Source: an uncultured Ruminococcus sp.
GTDB lineage: Bacteria; Bacillota; Clostridia; Oscillospirales; Acutalibacteraceae
Direction of reading: 5' to 3'
DNA: 6,247 nucleotides
Assembly (NCBI GenBank): GCA_902773035.1
Contig: CACYDB010000082.1
Coordinates: 1-6,247 of the forward strand
How positions within the stretch are numbered: position 1 is the first letter of the stretch; each line of letters starts with the position of its first letter. The translations under genes were made by a program, and so were the position numbers. Of the stretch, positions 1-6,211 are shown piece by piece. Below the pieces are notes generated by a model. It searched no databases. It saw only the letters and a list, made by a program, of their open reading frames with translations, and had not been told where the DNA came from.

Positions 1-1
1 G

Positions 2-1570
2 AACAGCGCCGACGGCTGGGATCCCGATGCGCTTTCTCAGCAGGTTGCAAGAAACAGAAATCAGTATTTGATCGCTGTTTACGCGCGGCGCTCTATCACC
101 GAGATGCCTTATTCCATCGACTACAAGTATTTTGACCGCAAGGGAGTAGAGCGTACGTATACCGTCAAGGGTACCCTCACGGGCGATGCCCTTGACGAAA
201 ACAGCCCGAACTGTAAGATCACAAACGCCGGCGCCTATGAGCTGACGGATGAGTTTATCATGGAAAACGCTCCGTTTGAGAGCAACTACGGTCAGACGCT
301 TTGCTGGTCTGATAAGCAGTTTGTCAAGACCTCCGCTGTCGGCGATTCAGATGAGGGTACGGTAGACCGTATCATCACAACCGCTACCGCTGTTCAGGGC
401 TCAAAGAAGGTCACAGCTAATTACCGTCTTACTCCTGACGGCGAATACGAAACTCCTATCAGAACCACAGTAGGCGCTAACCGCAGCTCTGACAACAGAC
501 TGAGCAATATATCTGTTGGAAGCGATACGGTGGTTGACGGCAAGTACTTCAGCTACTGGGAGGTCAGAAAGTCTGAGAACGGCAATGTTATCGCAAAGTC
601 GTACCGCAATACATTTGACCTCTGTATTATGGATAACTACTGGATAAGCCCTGTGTTCTCCAAGACGGCGTCAAACACTAAGACAGCCATCCTCAAGCCT
701 GATAAGCTTGCGACAGGCGGGGAGGACTGGCTCGCGTGGACGTGGGATAATGATAAATCCGAGGGCGTATCGGTTGCTCCGTCAAACGATATGATATTCT
801 CAGGCTTAAAGAACAACGTTATTTTCGTCAGGGTTTCCGACGGTACAGCGACTACAGACGCTACCCAGTCTAACGCTCTGAATAAAACAGAGGAGCTTAC
901 GGTTGCCGACGGACGAACCTTTACGCTGACGAATATGGACGGCGATACAATGTGCGGCACATGGTCAAACATTGTGCTGACTCACCTTGATTATAACCGA
1001 AATCAGTGGACTGACTCAGAGGGTGAAATAGCTTCAAGCGGCAACACAGACTTGCTCTATACTGATTTTGAAATCGCGTTCTCCGACGGCGAGGAAGAAA
1101 TCTTCGGTGAGAATACCCGCTACAAGACAGGCGTTGTATTTGAGCTCTGCGCGGCTCTTAACGGAGGAACCTTTGACGAGAGCACCCACGACTACGCGAA
1201 TATGTATCCGTCGGATGAAGCAAATCTTAAAAGCGCTGTAAAAACCGCTGTTAAAAGCAATAAGACAAGCGGGAAATACTCATACAACGGAAGTAAGAAT
1301 CGTTCCTTCCAGCTCAGTAATATCCCTACCTCTGAGCTTACCAACAGGAACCGTATTGAGTATTCAAAGTCTTATAAAAACGCTTATAAGACTGACAACG
1401 AAGGAAATATCACCTCTTATACTAACAGTACTTATATTATGAAGGCGACAGCCTATATTGTAAAAGGGGATACAGTTACTCTCAGTAACTCTGTGTTTGT
1501 ATGCCTCAATGATATCGCGGCTAAAAAGCTTGCGGTCAACGGAGTTTGCGTAGCGGATACAGATGACTGA
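2..1570 (+). CDS. C-terminal part of large repeat-type surface or secreted protein (5' partial)
   Basis: The reading frame is open from base 2 with no stop before the TGA at 1568-1570, so this is the last 522 residues of a longer protein. The TTG at 68 is only an internal codon of the open frame and has no convincing ribosome binding site. I do not recognise the function. The protein is rich in Thr, Ser, Asn and Asp and low in Cys, with no membrane segment, which suits an extracellular beta-rich protein. Around residues 180-215 there is a pattern (KYFSYWEV, then a run ending NYWISPVF) that resembles the InlB/Listeria-Bacteroides type of extracellular repeat; this is a weak resemblance. The last ~120 residues include ELTNRNRIEYSKSYKNAY and IMKATAYIVKGDTVTLSNSV, a module I recall at the C-termini of large Ruminococcus proteins, from memory only. 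It ends without a dockerin, sortase motif or transmembrane anchor. No terminator lies in the 48 nt before the next gene, so it is probably co-transcribed with it. Confidence 0.8.
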   Translation, partial: NSADGWDPDALSQQVARNRNQYLIAVYARRSITEMPYSIDYKYFDRKGVERTYTVKGTLTGDALDENSPNCKITNAGAYELTDEFIMENAPFESNYGQTLCWSDKQFVKTSAVGDSDEGTVDRIITTATAVQGSKKVTANYRLTPDGEYETPIRTTVGANRSSDNRLSNISVGSDTVVDGKYFSYWEVRKSENGNVIAKSYRNTFDLCIMDNYWISPVFSKTASNTKTAILKPDKLATGGEDWLAWTWDNDKSEGVSVAPSNDMIFSGLKNNVIFVRVSDGTATTDATQSNALNKTEELTVADGRTFTLTNMDGDTMCGTWSNIVLTHLDYNRNQWTDSEGEIASSGNTDLLYTDFEIAFSDGEEEIFGENTRYKTGVVFELCAALNGGTFDESTHDYANMYPSDEANLKSAVKTAVKSNKTSGKYSYNGSKNRSFQLSNIPTSELTNRNRIEYSKSYKNAYKTDNEGNITSYTNSTYIMKATAYIVKGDTVTLSNSVFVCLNDIAAKKLAVNGVCVADTDD

Positions 1571-1618
1571 GTATCAGGGGACTGAAAGGTATAGAAATAG
1601 GAAACGGGGGTAGATTTA

Positions 1619-1771
1619 TTGAAAAAAGAATACGTCTTGCCCGAACTCCTTTTTCAAAAGGTGACTATTCGCGACGTTTTGACCGGCAGCGTTGAGGGCT
1701 ACAGTCAGTATATCGACGACGGGGGAGATTGGGGCGACATCGATGATGACGACCTTGATCTGATCCCTTAA
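1619..1771 (+). CDS. Short acidic peptide A (50 aa), paralogue of the peptide at 5728-5901
   Basis: The frame runs from TTG 1619 to TAA 1769-1771 and gives 50 residues beginning MKKEYVLPELLF and ending DIDDDDLDLIP. An in-frame TAG at 1598-1600 closes the frame upstream, and TTG 1619 is the first usable start; GGGGG at 1606-1610 sits 8 nt ahead as a modest Shine-Dalgarno. Reality of the gene is supported by the peptide at 5728: the two match ungapped at residues 1, 2, 5, 8, 11, 19, 20, 21 and 24 (M, K, Y, P, L, D-V-L, S), which also fixes the start. After residue 24 they differ. The tail here is strongly acidic (9 Asp in residues 33-50) and contains GG at 35-36. There is no signal peptide or membrane segment and no cysteine. 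It lies 48 nt after the large protein gene and 14 nt before the LRR-dockerin gene, in one apparent operon. Function is unknown; a leader-plus-variable-core peptide is one possibility, but no modifying enzyme or exporter is in view. Confidence 0.72.
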   Translation: MKKEYVLPELLFQKVTIRDVLTGSVEGYSQYIDDGGDWGDIDDDDLDLIP

Positions 1772-1775
1772 GGAG
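1769..1775 (+). promoter_or_regulatory. Ribosome binding site overlapping upstream stop codon
   Basis: TAAGGAG joins the TAA stop of peptide A to the Shine-Dalgarno AAGGAG (1770-1775), 10 nt before ATG 1786. Ribosomes terminating on the peptide would be positioned on this site, so translation of the LRR-dockerin gene is plausibly coupled to that of the peptide. The overlap is seen; the coupling is inferred. Confidence 0.75.
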
Positions 1776-1785
1776 TGTTCAATTT

Positions 1786-2661
1786 ATGGTAAGACTAACT
1801 AAATTTCTCGCTGTCTTGATCGCGGCTGTAATTCTGAGCTCGTTTACCGTATTTGCCGCTGATTCATACATTTCGCTCAATGGATTTGTTTTCAGCATAA
1901 ACTCAGACGGTAACGCAGTTATTCACGACTATGACGGCGACCCGGGAGAGCTTGTTATTCCCGAAAAGCTTCTCGGCGCTAAGGTCGTGTCTATCGACGA
2001 CTACGCGTTTTTCGGCAATACGGGTATTACGTCCGTTGATTTCGGGAACGCCGTTTATCTTAAAAGTATCGGCGACGACGCGTTTTTCGGCTGCGCGGGA
2101 CTTAATACAATTAAAATCCCCGAGAGCGTTGAGGCTCTGGGCTTCGGAGCGTTTCAGAACTGTACGGGGCTGAAATCGGCGATTGTTTACGCCGCTGTCA
2201 CCGACATACCGTCTCAGTGCTTCAAGGACTGTACATCACTCGAGAGCGTGTACTTCGCTTCTCCGATAGAGACGGTCGGAGCATTCGCGTTCGCGGGCTG
2301 CGCGTTTCTCGGCGACGTTATTATGCCTGCGAGCGTGACCTCGATCTCAGATAACGCCTTTGAGGGAACTTGTGATGTGGTGATCTTCTGTCCCGAGGGC
2401 AGTTACGCCGAGAGCTTCGCGAATGATAACGGCATCGAGGTTAAGGAGCTTCTTGAAAGCTACTCGCTCGGCGACGCTAACCTCGACGGAAGAATCAATA
2501 TCAACGACGTTACATATATTCAGAAGTGTATTGCGGGAATCGTTAAGCACATTCCGCACCTCAGCGGTGTTTACGGCGACACTAACAGGGACGAAGGTAT
2601 CTCTGTTCGTGACGCGACTATCCTGCAAATGTATCTCGCCGAGATTATCCCCGAACTGTAA
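1786..2661 (+). CDS. Secreted BspA-type leucine-rich-repeat protein with C-terminal type I dockerin
   Basis: This is a 291-residue protein. Residues 1-25 form a signal peptide (VRLTK, hydrophobic core, cleavage near VFA-A). Residues ~30-220 are about six LRR_5/BspA-type repeats with the recurring pattern I-x-x-x-A/C-F-x-x-C/N-x-x-L/I (for example DDAFFGCAGLNTIKIPES and GAFQNCTGLKS), closed by the typical cap CPEGSYAESFANDNGIEV. Residues ~228-291 are a type I dockerin: calcium loop 1 is D230-A-N232-L-D234-G with D241, and loop 2 is D265-T-N267-R-D269-E-G with D276. Known biology: dockerins bind cohesins on a scaffoldin, so this protein should be exported and docked to a cellulosome- or amylosome-like complex, with the LRR acting in binding rather than catalysis. 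The start ATG has AAGGAG 10 nt upstream, overlapping the previous gene's stop. A terminator follows directly. Loop 2 has Glu where Gly is usual, with Gly shifted one place. No cohesin is in the window, so the partner is unknown. Confidence 0.93.
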   Translation: MVRLTKFLAVLIAAVILSSFTVFAADSYISLNGFVFSINSDGNAVIHDYDGDPGELVIPEKLLGAKVVSIDDYAFFGNTGITSVDFGNAVYLKSIGDDAFFGCAGLNTIKIPESVEALGFGAFQNCTGLKSAIVYAAVTDIPSQCFKDCTSLESVYFASPIETVGAFAFAGCAFLGDVIMPASVTSISDNAFEGTCDVVIFCPEGSYAESFANDNGIEVKELLESYSLGDANLDGRININDVTYIQKCIAGIVKHIPHLSGVYGDTNRDEGISVRDATILQMYLAEIIPEL

Positions 2662-2670
2662 ATATTTTTC

Positions 2671-2698
2671 AGCGCGTACCTAAGGGTGCGCGCTTTTT
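2671..2698 (+). terminator. Rho-independent terminator after LRR-dockerin gene
   Basis: AGCGCGTACC (2671-2680), loop TAAG, and GGTGCGCGCT (2685-2694) form a 10-bp stem with one G-T wobble, followed by TTTTT. It begins 9 nt after the stop codon and ends the unit that holds the partial gene, peptide A and the LRR-dockerin gene. Confidence 0.9.
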
Positions 2699-2702
2699 CG
2701 TG

Positions 2703-2731
2703 TTTACAAAAATTTTAGGATATGTTATCAT
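2703..2731 (+). promoter_or_regulatory. Sigma-A-type promoter for beta-helix protein gene
   Basis: A -35 TTTACA (2703-2708) is separated by exactly 17 nt from a -10 TATCAT (2726-2731), giving a predicted start near 2738 and a leader of about 30 nt. It lies just after the terminator of the upstream unit. It also argues against the TTG at 2747 as a start codon, since that would leave almost no leader and no ribosome binding site. Confidence 0.72.
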
Positions 2732-2767
2732 AAAAGTCCTGGAGTTTTGAATTACGGAGAGATATAT

Positions 2768-5611
2768 ATGAAAAAAATTCCAAAGCTAATAGTTGCGCTG
2801 CTGATATGCTTTTCCCTTGCGGCCGGAGCGTTTTCAGAGGCATTTGCCTCGGACAGTACGCCCGATGAGTCGGGAGAGGTTATCAGGGTAACGCTTGAGG
2901 ATATAATTGAAAAATCCTTTGTTTCAGCTGTTCAGAGCGCGTTGAACAGGGCTAGGGATACTTCTGACGCGGAGCATATCGCGCGCGTTGAGGTAGAACC
3001 GGGCGAGTACGAGCTTGACCGTGTTTTGCGTATTTTCAGCAACACAACGCTTTCTTTAAAAGGCGTTACAATGAAGCGCGCGACTGCCGCAAATATGCTC
3101 AGAGTAGGCGTAGAGGACGGTATTAACGAGGGCGTAATCGGCTACGCTTATAAAAATATAACTATTGAGGGCGGTACCTTTGACGCGGACTATACCGCTC
3201 AGACTATGATCAAGGTCGCTCATACAAGCAATTTCCGTATGACAGGCGTTACGGTCAAAAACCTCAGGAATTACCATATGCTCGAGGCGGCGGGAGTTGA
3301 CGGCTTCACTCTAAAGGGCTGTTCCTTTGAAAACCAGATTCTCGATTCCGAGGGAAATGACGAAATCTGCTACGAGGCTGTTCAGCTTGACGTTCTGAAA
3401 AACGGTCATATCGTGAATTGCAGGAGCGAGGATCTGCCGATCAAAAATGTTTTGGTTGAGGACTGCGTTTTTGACAACTGTCCGCGCGGAGTGGGCTCGC
3501 ATACATCAATTCTTAATAACCCCTTCGACAATATCGTTATCAAAAACAATACTTTTACAAATATGACGAGCATCGCCGTCCAGACGCTTAACTGGACAAA
3601 CTGCAAAATTACAGGCAATTATATCGAAAATACGCCCAGAGGTATCGGCGTTTATCAGGTAAGCTCAAAGGGTAAGGGAACCTTCTTCGCGAGTGAGATC
3701 GCCGAGGAGGGAGGTACGGAGGCTCACGTTTCGGACGAGTACATTCCTCCCGAAAATTCCAATACCATCATATCAGATAATGTTATCAAAAACTGCGGTA
3801 CTGTTGAGGATAAATTCGCAAGCTACGCGGTGTCGGGAATATCAGTGATCGGTCACGATCTTTCAAATCCCGAGGAGGATGACGACGAGGAAGGCGGCGG
3901 CGCTATAAGGCTCCCCAAGGGTAATTATTATATGAACGGCGTCACGATTTGCAATAATTACGTTGATGTAAAGGGCTCGGGCTGTCGCCTTGATAACGTC
4001 AGGAACGCCGAGGTTGAGTCTAATGTATTCTACTGCGGCGATAATTCCTTTAAGCCCGACAGCAGATATTACGGAATCTTTACGCGTTACGGCTCTCAGA
4101 TCGGCTATATAAAGAACAACTATATTAAGGATTCAAAGTTTAACGCCGTGCATATCGGCGAGCGCTGTAACGTAACCTCGATCTGTGAGAATGAGATCGA
4201 TACCGCCTCAAACTACGGGATCGTCGCTTATAACTCTCAGGTTGTTTCAATTCTTGACAACAGGATTAAAAACGCCGCTACAGCAGGAATAGGCGTTAAT
4301 GACGCATCGGTCATCTCATACGCCGTAGCGCGTAACAGAGTGACCTCCTGCGCGGTTGGAATCAATATAACTAAAAATTCTCAGGCGACGCTCAACTGTA
4401 ATACGCTGAAATGCGCGGAGCCTATGAAGTATAAGCAGCAGTCATTCCTTGTGACTATCTGCAACAGCTTCACGGATACGGCTGAGGAAAACGGACTCTA
4501 TACGGGTATAAAGTCGCTGGAGCTTTCAAAGGGCAGATGCTACAGACTTAATACAATTTCCTCTCCGCTCAATTCTTTCCCCGAGCTCGAGTATACAAGC
4601 TCTGATGAAAACGTTGCCGAAGTCGGCGCGGACGGAATGATCATCGCCAAGGGTGAGGGAGAGGCGAGGATAATAGCCGCCTCATCGTCGGGAGCGGAGA
4701 CGTTTGTCGATGTAAGAGTGAATAATGAAGCTGTTGAGACTAAGACCGAATCCGACAACATCATTACTATGGTGAACTCAGCGTTCAATAATTACCGTTC
4801 CGCTACGCTTTCATGGGAAAAGGTTGACGGCGCGTCAGTCTATCACGTTTTCCGCAGAAGTACGGGAGGATGGCTGAAAATCGGAGAAACATCAGAAACA
4901 ACCTATGTTGACAAGACTGTTGTATCAGGCGGCGCGTATTACTTCACCGTAAGAGCTGTCGGAGCCGACGGCGAATATATTGGAGCGTATGATACGACGG
5001 GAACTCCCCTTACATATGTCGCGCCTCCCGAAATCCGCGAGGTTCGCAACACCTCGGGGAACATCAAGCTTACGTGGAACGCTGTTCCCGGAGCCGCGAA
5101 GTACAGACTTTTCTATCGCTATCAGAGCACGGGCTGGTTCCCGTTCGGAAGTACCGCCAAGACTACCAAGACGCTCAAAAACGTTGTTTCGGGCTACACC
5201 TACAACTTCATAATCCGCAGTATTGACGCTAAAGGCAATCCGCTCAACTATTACTACAAAACGGGCTGGACCCGAATGCACCTCTCAAAGCCTAAGCTTA
5301 AAAACACAATATCCGGCAAAAAAATCAAATTCAAGTGGGATAAGATCGCAGGGGCATATAAGTATATCCTGATGGGCAAGTACGACGGAAAGTGGAGGAC
5401 AATCAAGTCCGTCAAGAGCAACTCCTGTACATACAAGGCTTCTTTTGACAAGGCGTATACCTTTACGCTCAGGTGTCTTGATAAAAGCTTAAAGCACTCA
5501 AGCGAGTATTCGGGCTATAACAAAGTGAAAATCAAGAAGCCCAAGCCTAAGAAAAAGGCTAAGAAAAGCTCAAAGAAAACTACGTCAAAAGCCTCCAAAA
5601 AGAAGAAGTAG
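2768..5611 (+). CDS. Secreted right-handed beta-helix protein with Big2-like and three Fn3-like domains and Lys-rich tail
   Basis: This is a 947-residue protein. ATG 2768 is chosen because GGAGAG (2756-2761) sits 6 nt ahead and the product then starts with a clean signal peptide (MKKIPKLIVALLICF, cleavage near AFA27-SD). Residues ~50-100 look like the N-terminal entry of pectate-lyase-fold proteins (AVQSALNRA, VEPGEYELDRVLRI, NTTLSLKGVTM). Residues ~125-570 are a right-handed parallel beta-helix with repeated PbH1-type rungs carrying stacked Asn (VIKNNTFTN, KITGNYIEN, ICNNYVDV, YIKNNYIKD, SILDNRIKN). Residues ~580-652 resemble a Big2 domain (SLELSKG, YTSSDENVAEVGADGMIIAKGEGEA is split over 607-632). 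Three Fn3-like units follow at ~678-745, ~757-835 and ~841-918, each with a W and an A/Y-x-Y core (LSWEKVDGASVYHVFRR, LTWNAVPGAAKYRLFYR, FKWDKIAGAYKYILM). The last 28 residues hold 16 Lys. An acidic insert (EEDDDEEGGG, 369-378) interrupts the helix. No catalytic site is recognised and there is no dockerin or sortase motif; surface glycan binding or a polysaccharide lyase/hydrolase role are both possible. Confidence 0.92.
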   Translation: MKKIPKLIVALLICFSLAAGAFSEAFASDSTPDESGEVIRVTLEDIIEKSFVSAVQSALNRARDTSDAEHIARVEVEPGEYELDRVLRIFSNTTLSLKGVTMKRATAANMLRVGVEDGINEGVIGYAYKNITIEGGTFDADYTAQTMIKVAHTSNFRMTGVTVKNLRNYHMLEAAGVDGFTLKGCSFENQILDSEGNDEICYEAVQLDVLKNGHIVNCRSEDLPIKNVLVEDCVFDNCPRGVGSHTSILNNPFDNIVIKNNTFTNMTSIAVQTLNWTNCKITGNYIENTPRGIGVYQVSSKGKGTFFASEIAEEGGTEAHVSDEYIPPENSNTIISDNVIKNCGTVEDKFASYAVSGISVIGHDLSNPEEDDDEEGGGAIRLPKGNYYMNGVTICNNYVDVKGSGCRLDNVRNAEVESNVFYCGDNSFKPDSRYYGIFTRYGSQIGYIKNNYIKDSKFNAVHIGERCNVTSICENEIDTASNYGIVAYNSQVVSILDNRIKNAATAGIGVNDASVISYAVARNRVTSCAVGINITKNSQATLNCNTLKCAEPMKYKQQSFLVTICNSFTDTAEENGLYTGIKSLELSKGRCYRLNTISSPLNSFPELEYTSSDENVAEVGADGMIIAKGEGEARIIAASSSGAETFVDVRVNNEAVETKTESDNIITMVNSAFNNYRSATLSWEKVDGASVYHVFRRSTGGWLKIGETSETTYVDKTVVSGGAYYFTVRAVGADGEYIGAYDTTGTPLTYVAPPEIREVRNTSGNIKLTWNAVPGAAKYRLFYRYQSTGWFPFGSTAKTTKTLKNVVSGYTYNFIIRSIDAKGNPLNYYYKTGWTRMHLSKPKLKNTISGKKIKFKWDKIAGAYKYILMGKYDGKWRTIKSVKSNSCTYKASFDKAYTFTLRCLDKSLKHSSEYSGYNKVKIKKPKPKKKAKKSSKKTTSKASKKKK

Positions 5612-5653
5612 ACAAATTGTCCTAATATTTTCAAAAAACTTGTATAAAAATTA

Positions 5654-5682
5654 TTGACAAAGTTGAAAACAGGGAGTAATAT
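5654..5682 (+). promoter_or_regulatory. Near-consensus sigma-A promoter for peptide B
   Basis: A perfect -35 TTGACA (5654-5659), a 17-nt spacer and -10 TAATAT (5677-5682) predict a start near 5689 and a leader of about 39 nt. The AT-rich stretch before it (5630-5653) could act as an UP element. It gives the small peptide its own strong transcription, separate from the beta-helix gene. Confidence 0.85.
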
Positions 5683-5727
5683 ATACATATCTGGAATTAT
5701 ATCAATGAAGGTTTAGGAGGCTTCGGT

Positions 5728-5901
5728 ATGAAAATCAAATATCTTTCCCCGACGATTCTTATTGAAGACCTCGGAAAAAACGATGTTCTGTTATCCTCAG
5801 GTCCCATAACCCCGCCGGATCCCGGTTCATCGTCAAAAGAAAAAGAAAACACTTACTTTGATATAGAAAGATTTTTAGTAAGCGAAGACTGGTTTTCATA
5901 A
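5728..5901 (+). CDS. Short peptide B (57 aa), paralogue of the peptide at 1619-1771
   Basis: The frame runs from ATG 5728 to TAA 5899-5901 and encodes 57 residues starting MKIKYLSPTILIEDLG. A full AGGAGG (5715-5720) sits 7 nt before the ATG. The gene has its own promoter and its own terminator, so it is a single-gene unit of about 250 nt and very likely real. Residues 1-24 align without gaps to peptide A (M1, K2, Y5, P8, L11, D19-V20-L21, S24). The rest is unrelated: a Pro/Gly/Ser stretch (SSGPITPPDPGSSS, 23-36), a charged KEKE patch, then an aromatic, amphipathic end (YFDIERFLVSEDWFS, 43-57). It has no signal peptide, no transmembrane segment and no cysteine. I recall short Clostridia proteins with a similar MKxxYxxP start and a D-V/I-hydrophobic-S motif, from memory only and without known function. 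A secreted signal, a precursor peptide or a small regulator are all open. Confidence 0.85.
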   Translation: MKIKYLSPTILIEDLGKNDVLLSSGPITPPDPGSSSKEKENTYFDIERFLVSEDWFS

Positions 5902-5904
5902 TAA

Positions 5905-5940
5905 AAACGCCTCGATTTCTCGGGGCGTTTATTTTATTAT
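5905..5940 (+). terminator. Rho-independent terminator after peptide B
   Basis: AAACGCCTCGA (5905-5915), loop TTTC and TCGGGGCGTTT (5920-5930) form an 11-bp stem with one T-G wobble, followed by ATTTTATTAT. It starts 3 nt after the peptide stop codon. Confidence 0.92.
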
Positions 5941-5981
5941 CGCGTTTTTGGGAATAAGTTTTAAGTTTTTTAAAAAAAATG

Positions 5982-6010
5982 TTGACAAATGAAGGCTTGA
6001 GTGGTATAAT
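5982..6010 (+). promoter_or_regulatory. Perfect-consensus promoter of tRNA-Leu
   Basis: TTGACA (5982-5987), 17-nt spacer and TATAAT (6005-6010) match the sigma-A consensus at all 12 positions. A run of T then A (about 5965-5979) just upstream resembles an UP element. Predicted start is near 6017, giving a 5' leader of about 24 nt that can form a small GCTGT/ACAGC hairpin (6017-6031). Such strength is usual for stable-RNA genes. Confidence 0.93.
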
Positions 6011-6040
6011 TTAAAAGCTGTGTTAAACAGCAGTTAATAA

Positions 6041-6124
6041 GCGAGTGTGCTGGAATAGGCAGACAGGCACGTTTGAGGGGCGTGTGTCTTTGACGTACGG
6101 GTTCAAGTCCCGTCACTCGCACCA
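6041..6124 (+). tRNA. tRNA-Leu (anticodon GAG)
   Basis: This is an 84-nt class II tRNA that reads Leu codons CUC and CUU. The acceptor stem is GCGAGTG (6041-6047) with CACTCGC (6114-6120), discriminator A6121 and encoded CCA (6122-6124). The D stem is CTG/CAG with loop GAATAGGCAGA. The anticodon stem is CACGT/GCGTG, with loop TTGAGGG and anticodon GAG at 6075-6077, followed by G37 as is usual for Leu. The long variable arm contains GTC-TTT-GAC, typical of Leu/Ser. The T arm is ACGGG-TTCAAGT-CCCGT. All stems pair, so the gene looks functional. It is a single tRNA with its own promoter. Confidence 0.97.
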
Positions 6125-6125
6125 T

Positions 6126-6163
6126 GGAACAGAGGAGTATTCCAAAGAATACTCCTCTGTTCC
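6126..6163 (+). terminator. Perfect 17-bp hairpin directly after tRNA-Leu; possible atypical terminator
   Basis: GGAACAGAGGAGTATTC (6126-6142), loop CAAA and GAATACTCCTCTGTTCC (6147-6163) pair without mismatch, starting one base after the CCA end. Position suggests a terminator or a 3'-processing structure, but the downstream sequence GTTATACAAAC lacks the expected T run. It may instead be part of a repeat element together with the structures to its right. Confidence 0.6.
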
Positions 6164-6180
6164 GTTATACAAACAAGCAA

Positions 6181-6199
6181 GCGAGTGACGGGACTTGAA
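6181..6199 (-). repeat. Inverted 19-nt copy of the tRNA-Leu 3' end
   Basis: GCGAGTGACGGGACTTGAA is the exact reverse complement of 6102-6120, which covers the T loop, the 3' strand of the T stem and the 3' acceptor strand of the tRNA, ending just before the discriminator base. The match does not extend on either side. The two copies enclose the 17-bp hairpin, so a read-through transcript could fold into a stacked structure sequestering the tRNA 3' half. Origin is unknown; it is inverted, so it is not a simple integrase attachment duplicate. Confidence 0.85.
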
Positions 6200-6211
6200 G
6201 GCGAGCGAACA

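Noticed and set aside
68..70. TTG as the start of the first gene
   Set aside because: The frame is open to the window edge upstream, there is no good ribosome binding site, and no signal peptide follows; it is an internal codon of a truncated gene.
637..972. 111-codon open frame on the minus strand
   Set aside because: It overlaps fully with the first gene, shows no domain or ribosome binding site, and no promoter was seen on that strand.
2747..2767. Alternative TTG start adding seven residues to the beta-helix protein
   Set aside because: It would place the start only about 9 nt from the predicted transcription start, without a ribosome binding site; ATG 2768 has GGAGAG 6 nt ahead and begins a normal signal peptide.
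4925..5281. 118-codon open frame on the minus strand
   Set aside because: It lies entirely inside the Fn3-like part of the beta-helix gene, has no recognisable domain and is best explained as an antisense shadow.
5609..5624. Short imperfect palindrome TAGACAAATTGTCCTA after the beta-helix gene
   Set aside because: The stem is only about 5 bp and AT-rich with no T run directly after it, so neither a terminator nor an operator can be supported.
6041..6199. tRNA-end repeat as an integrative element attachment pair
   Set aside because: The second copy is inverted rather than direct, only about 60 nt away, and no integrase gene is present.
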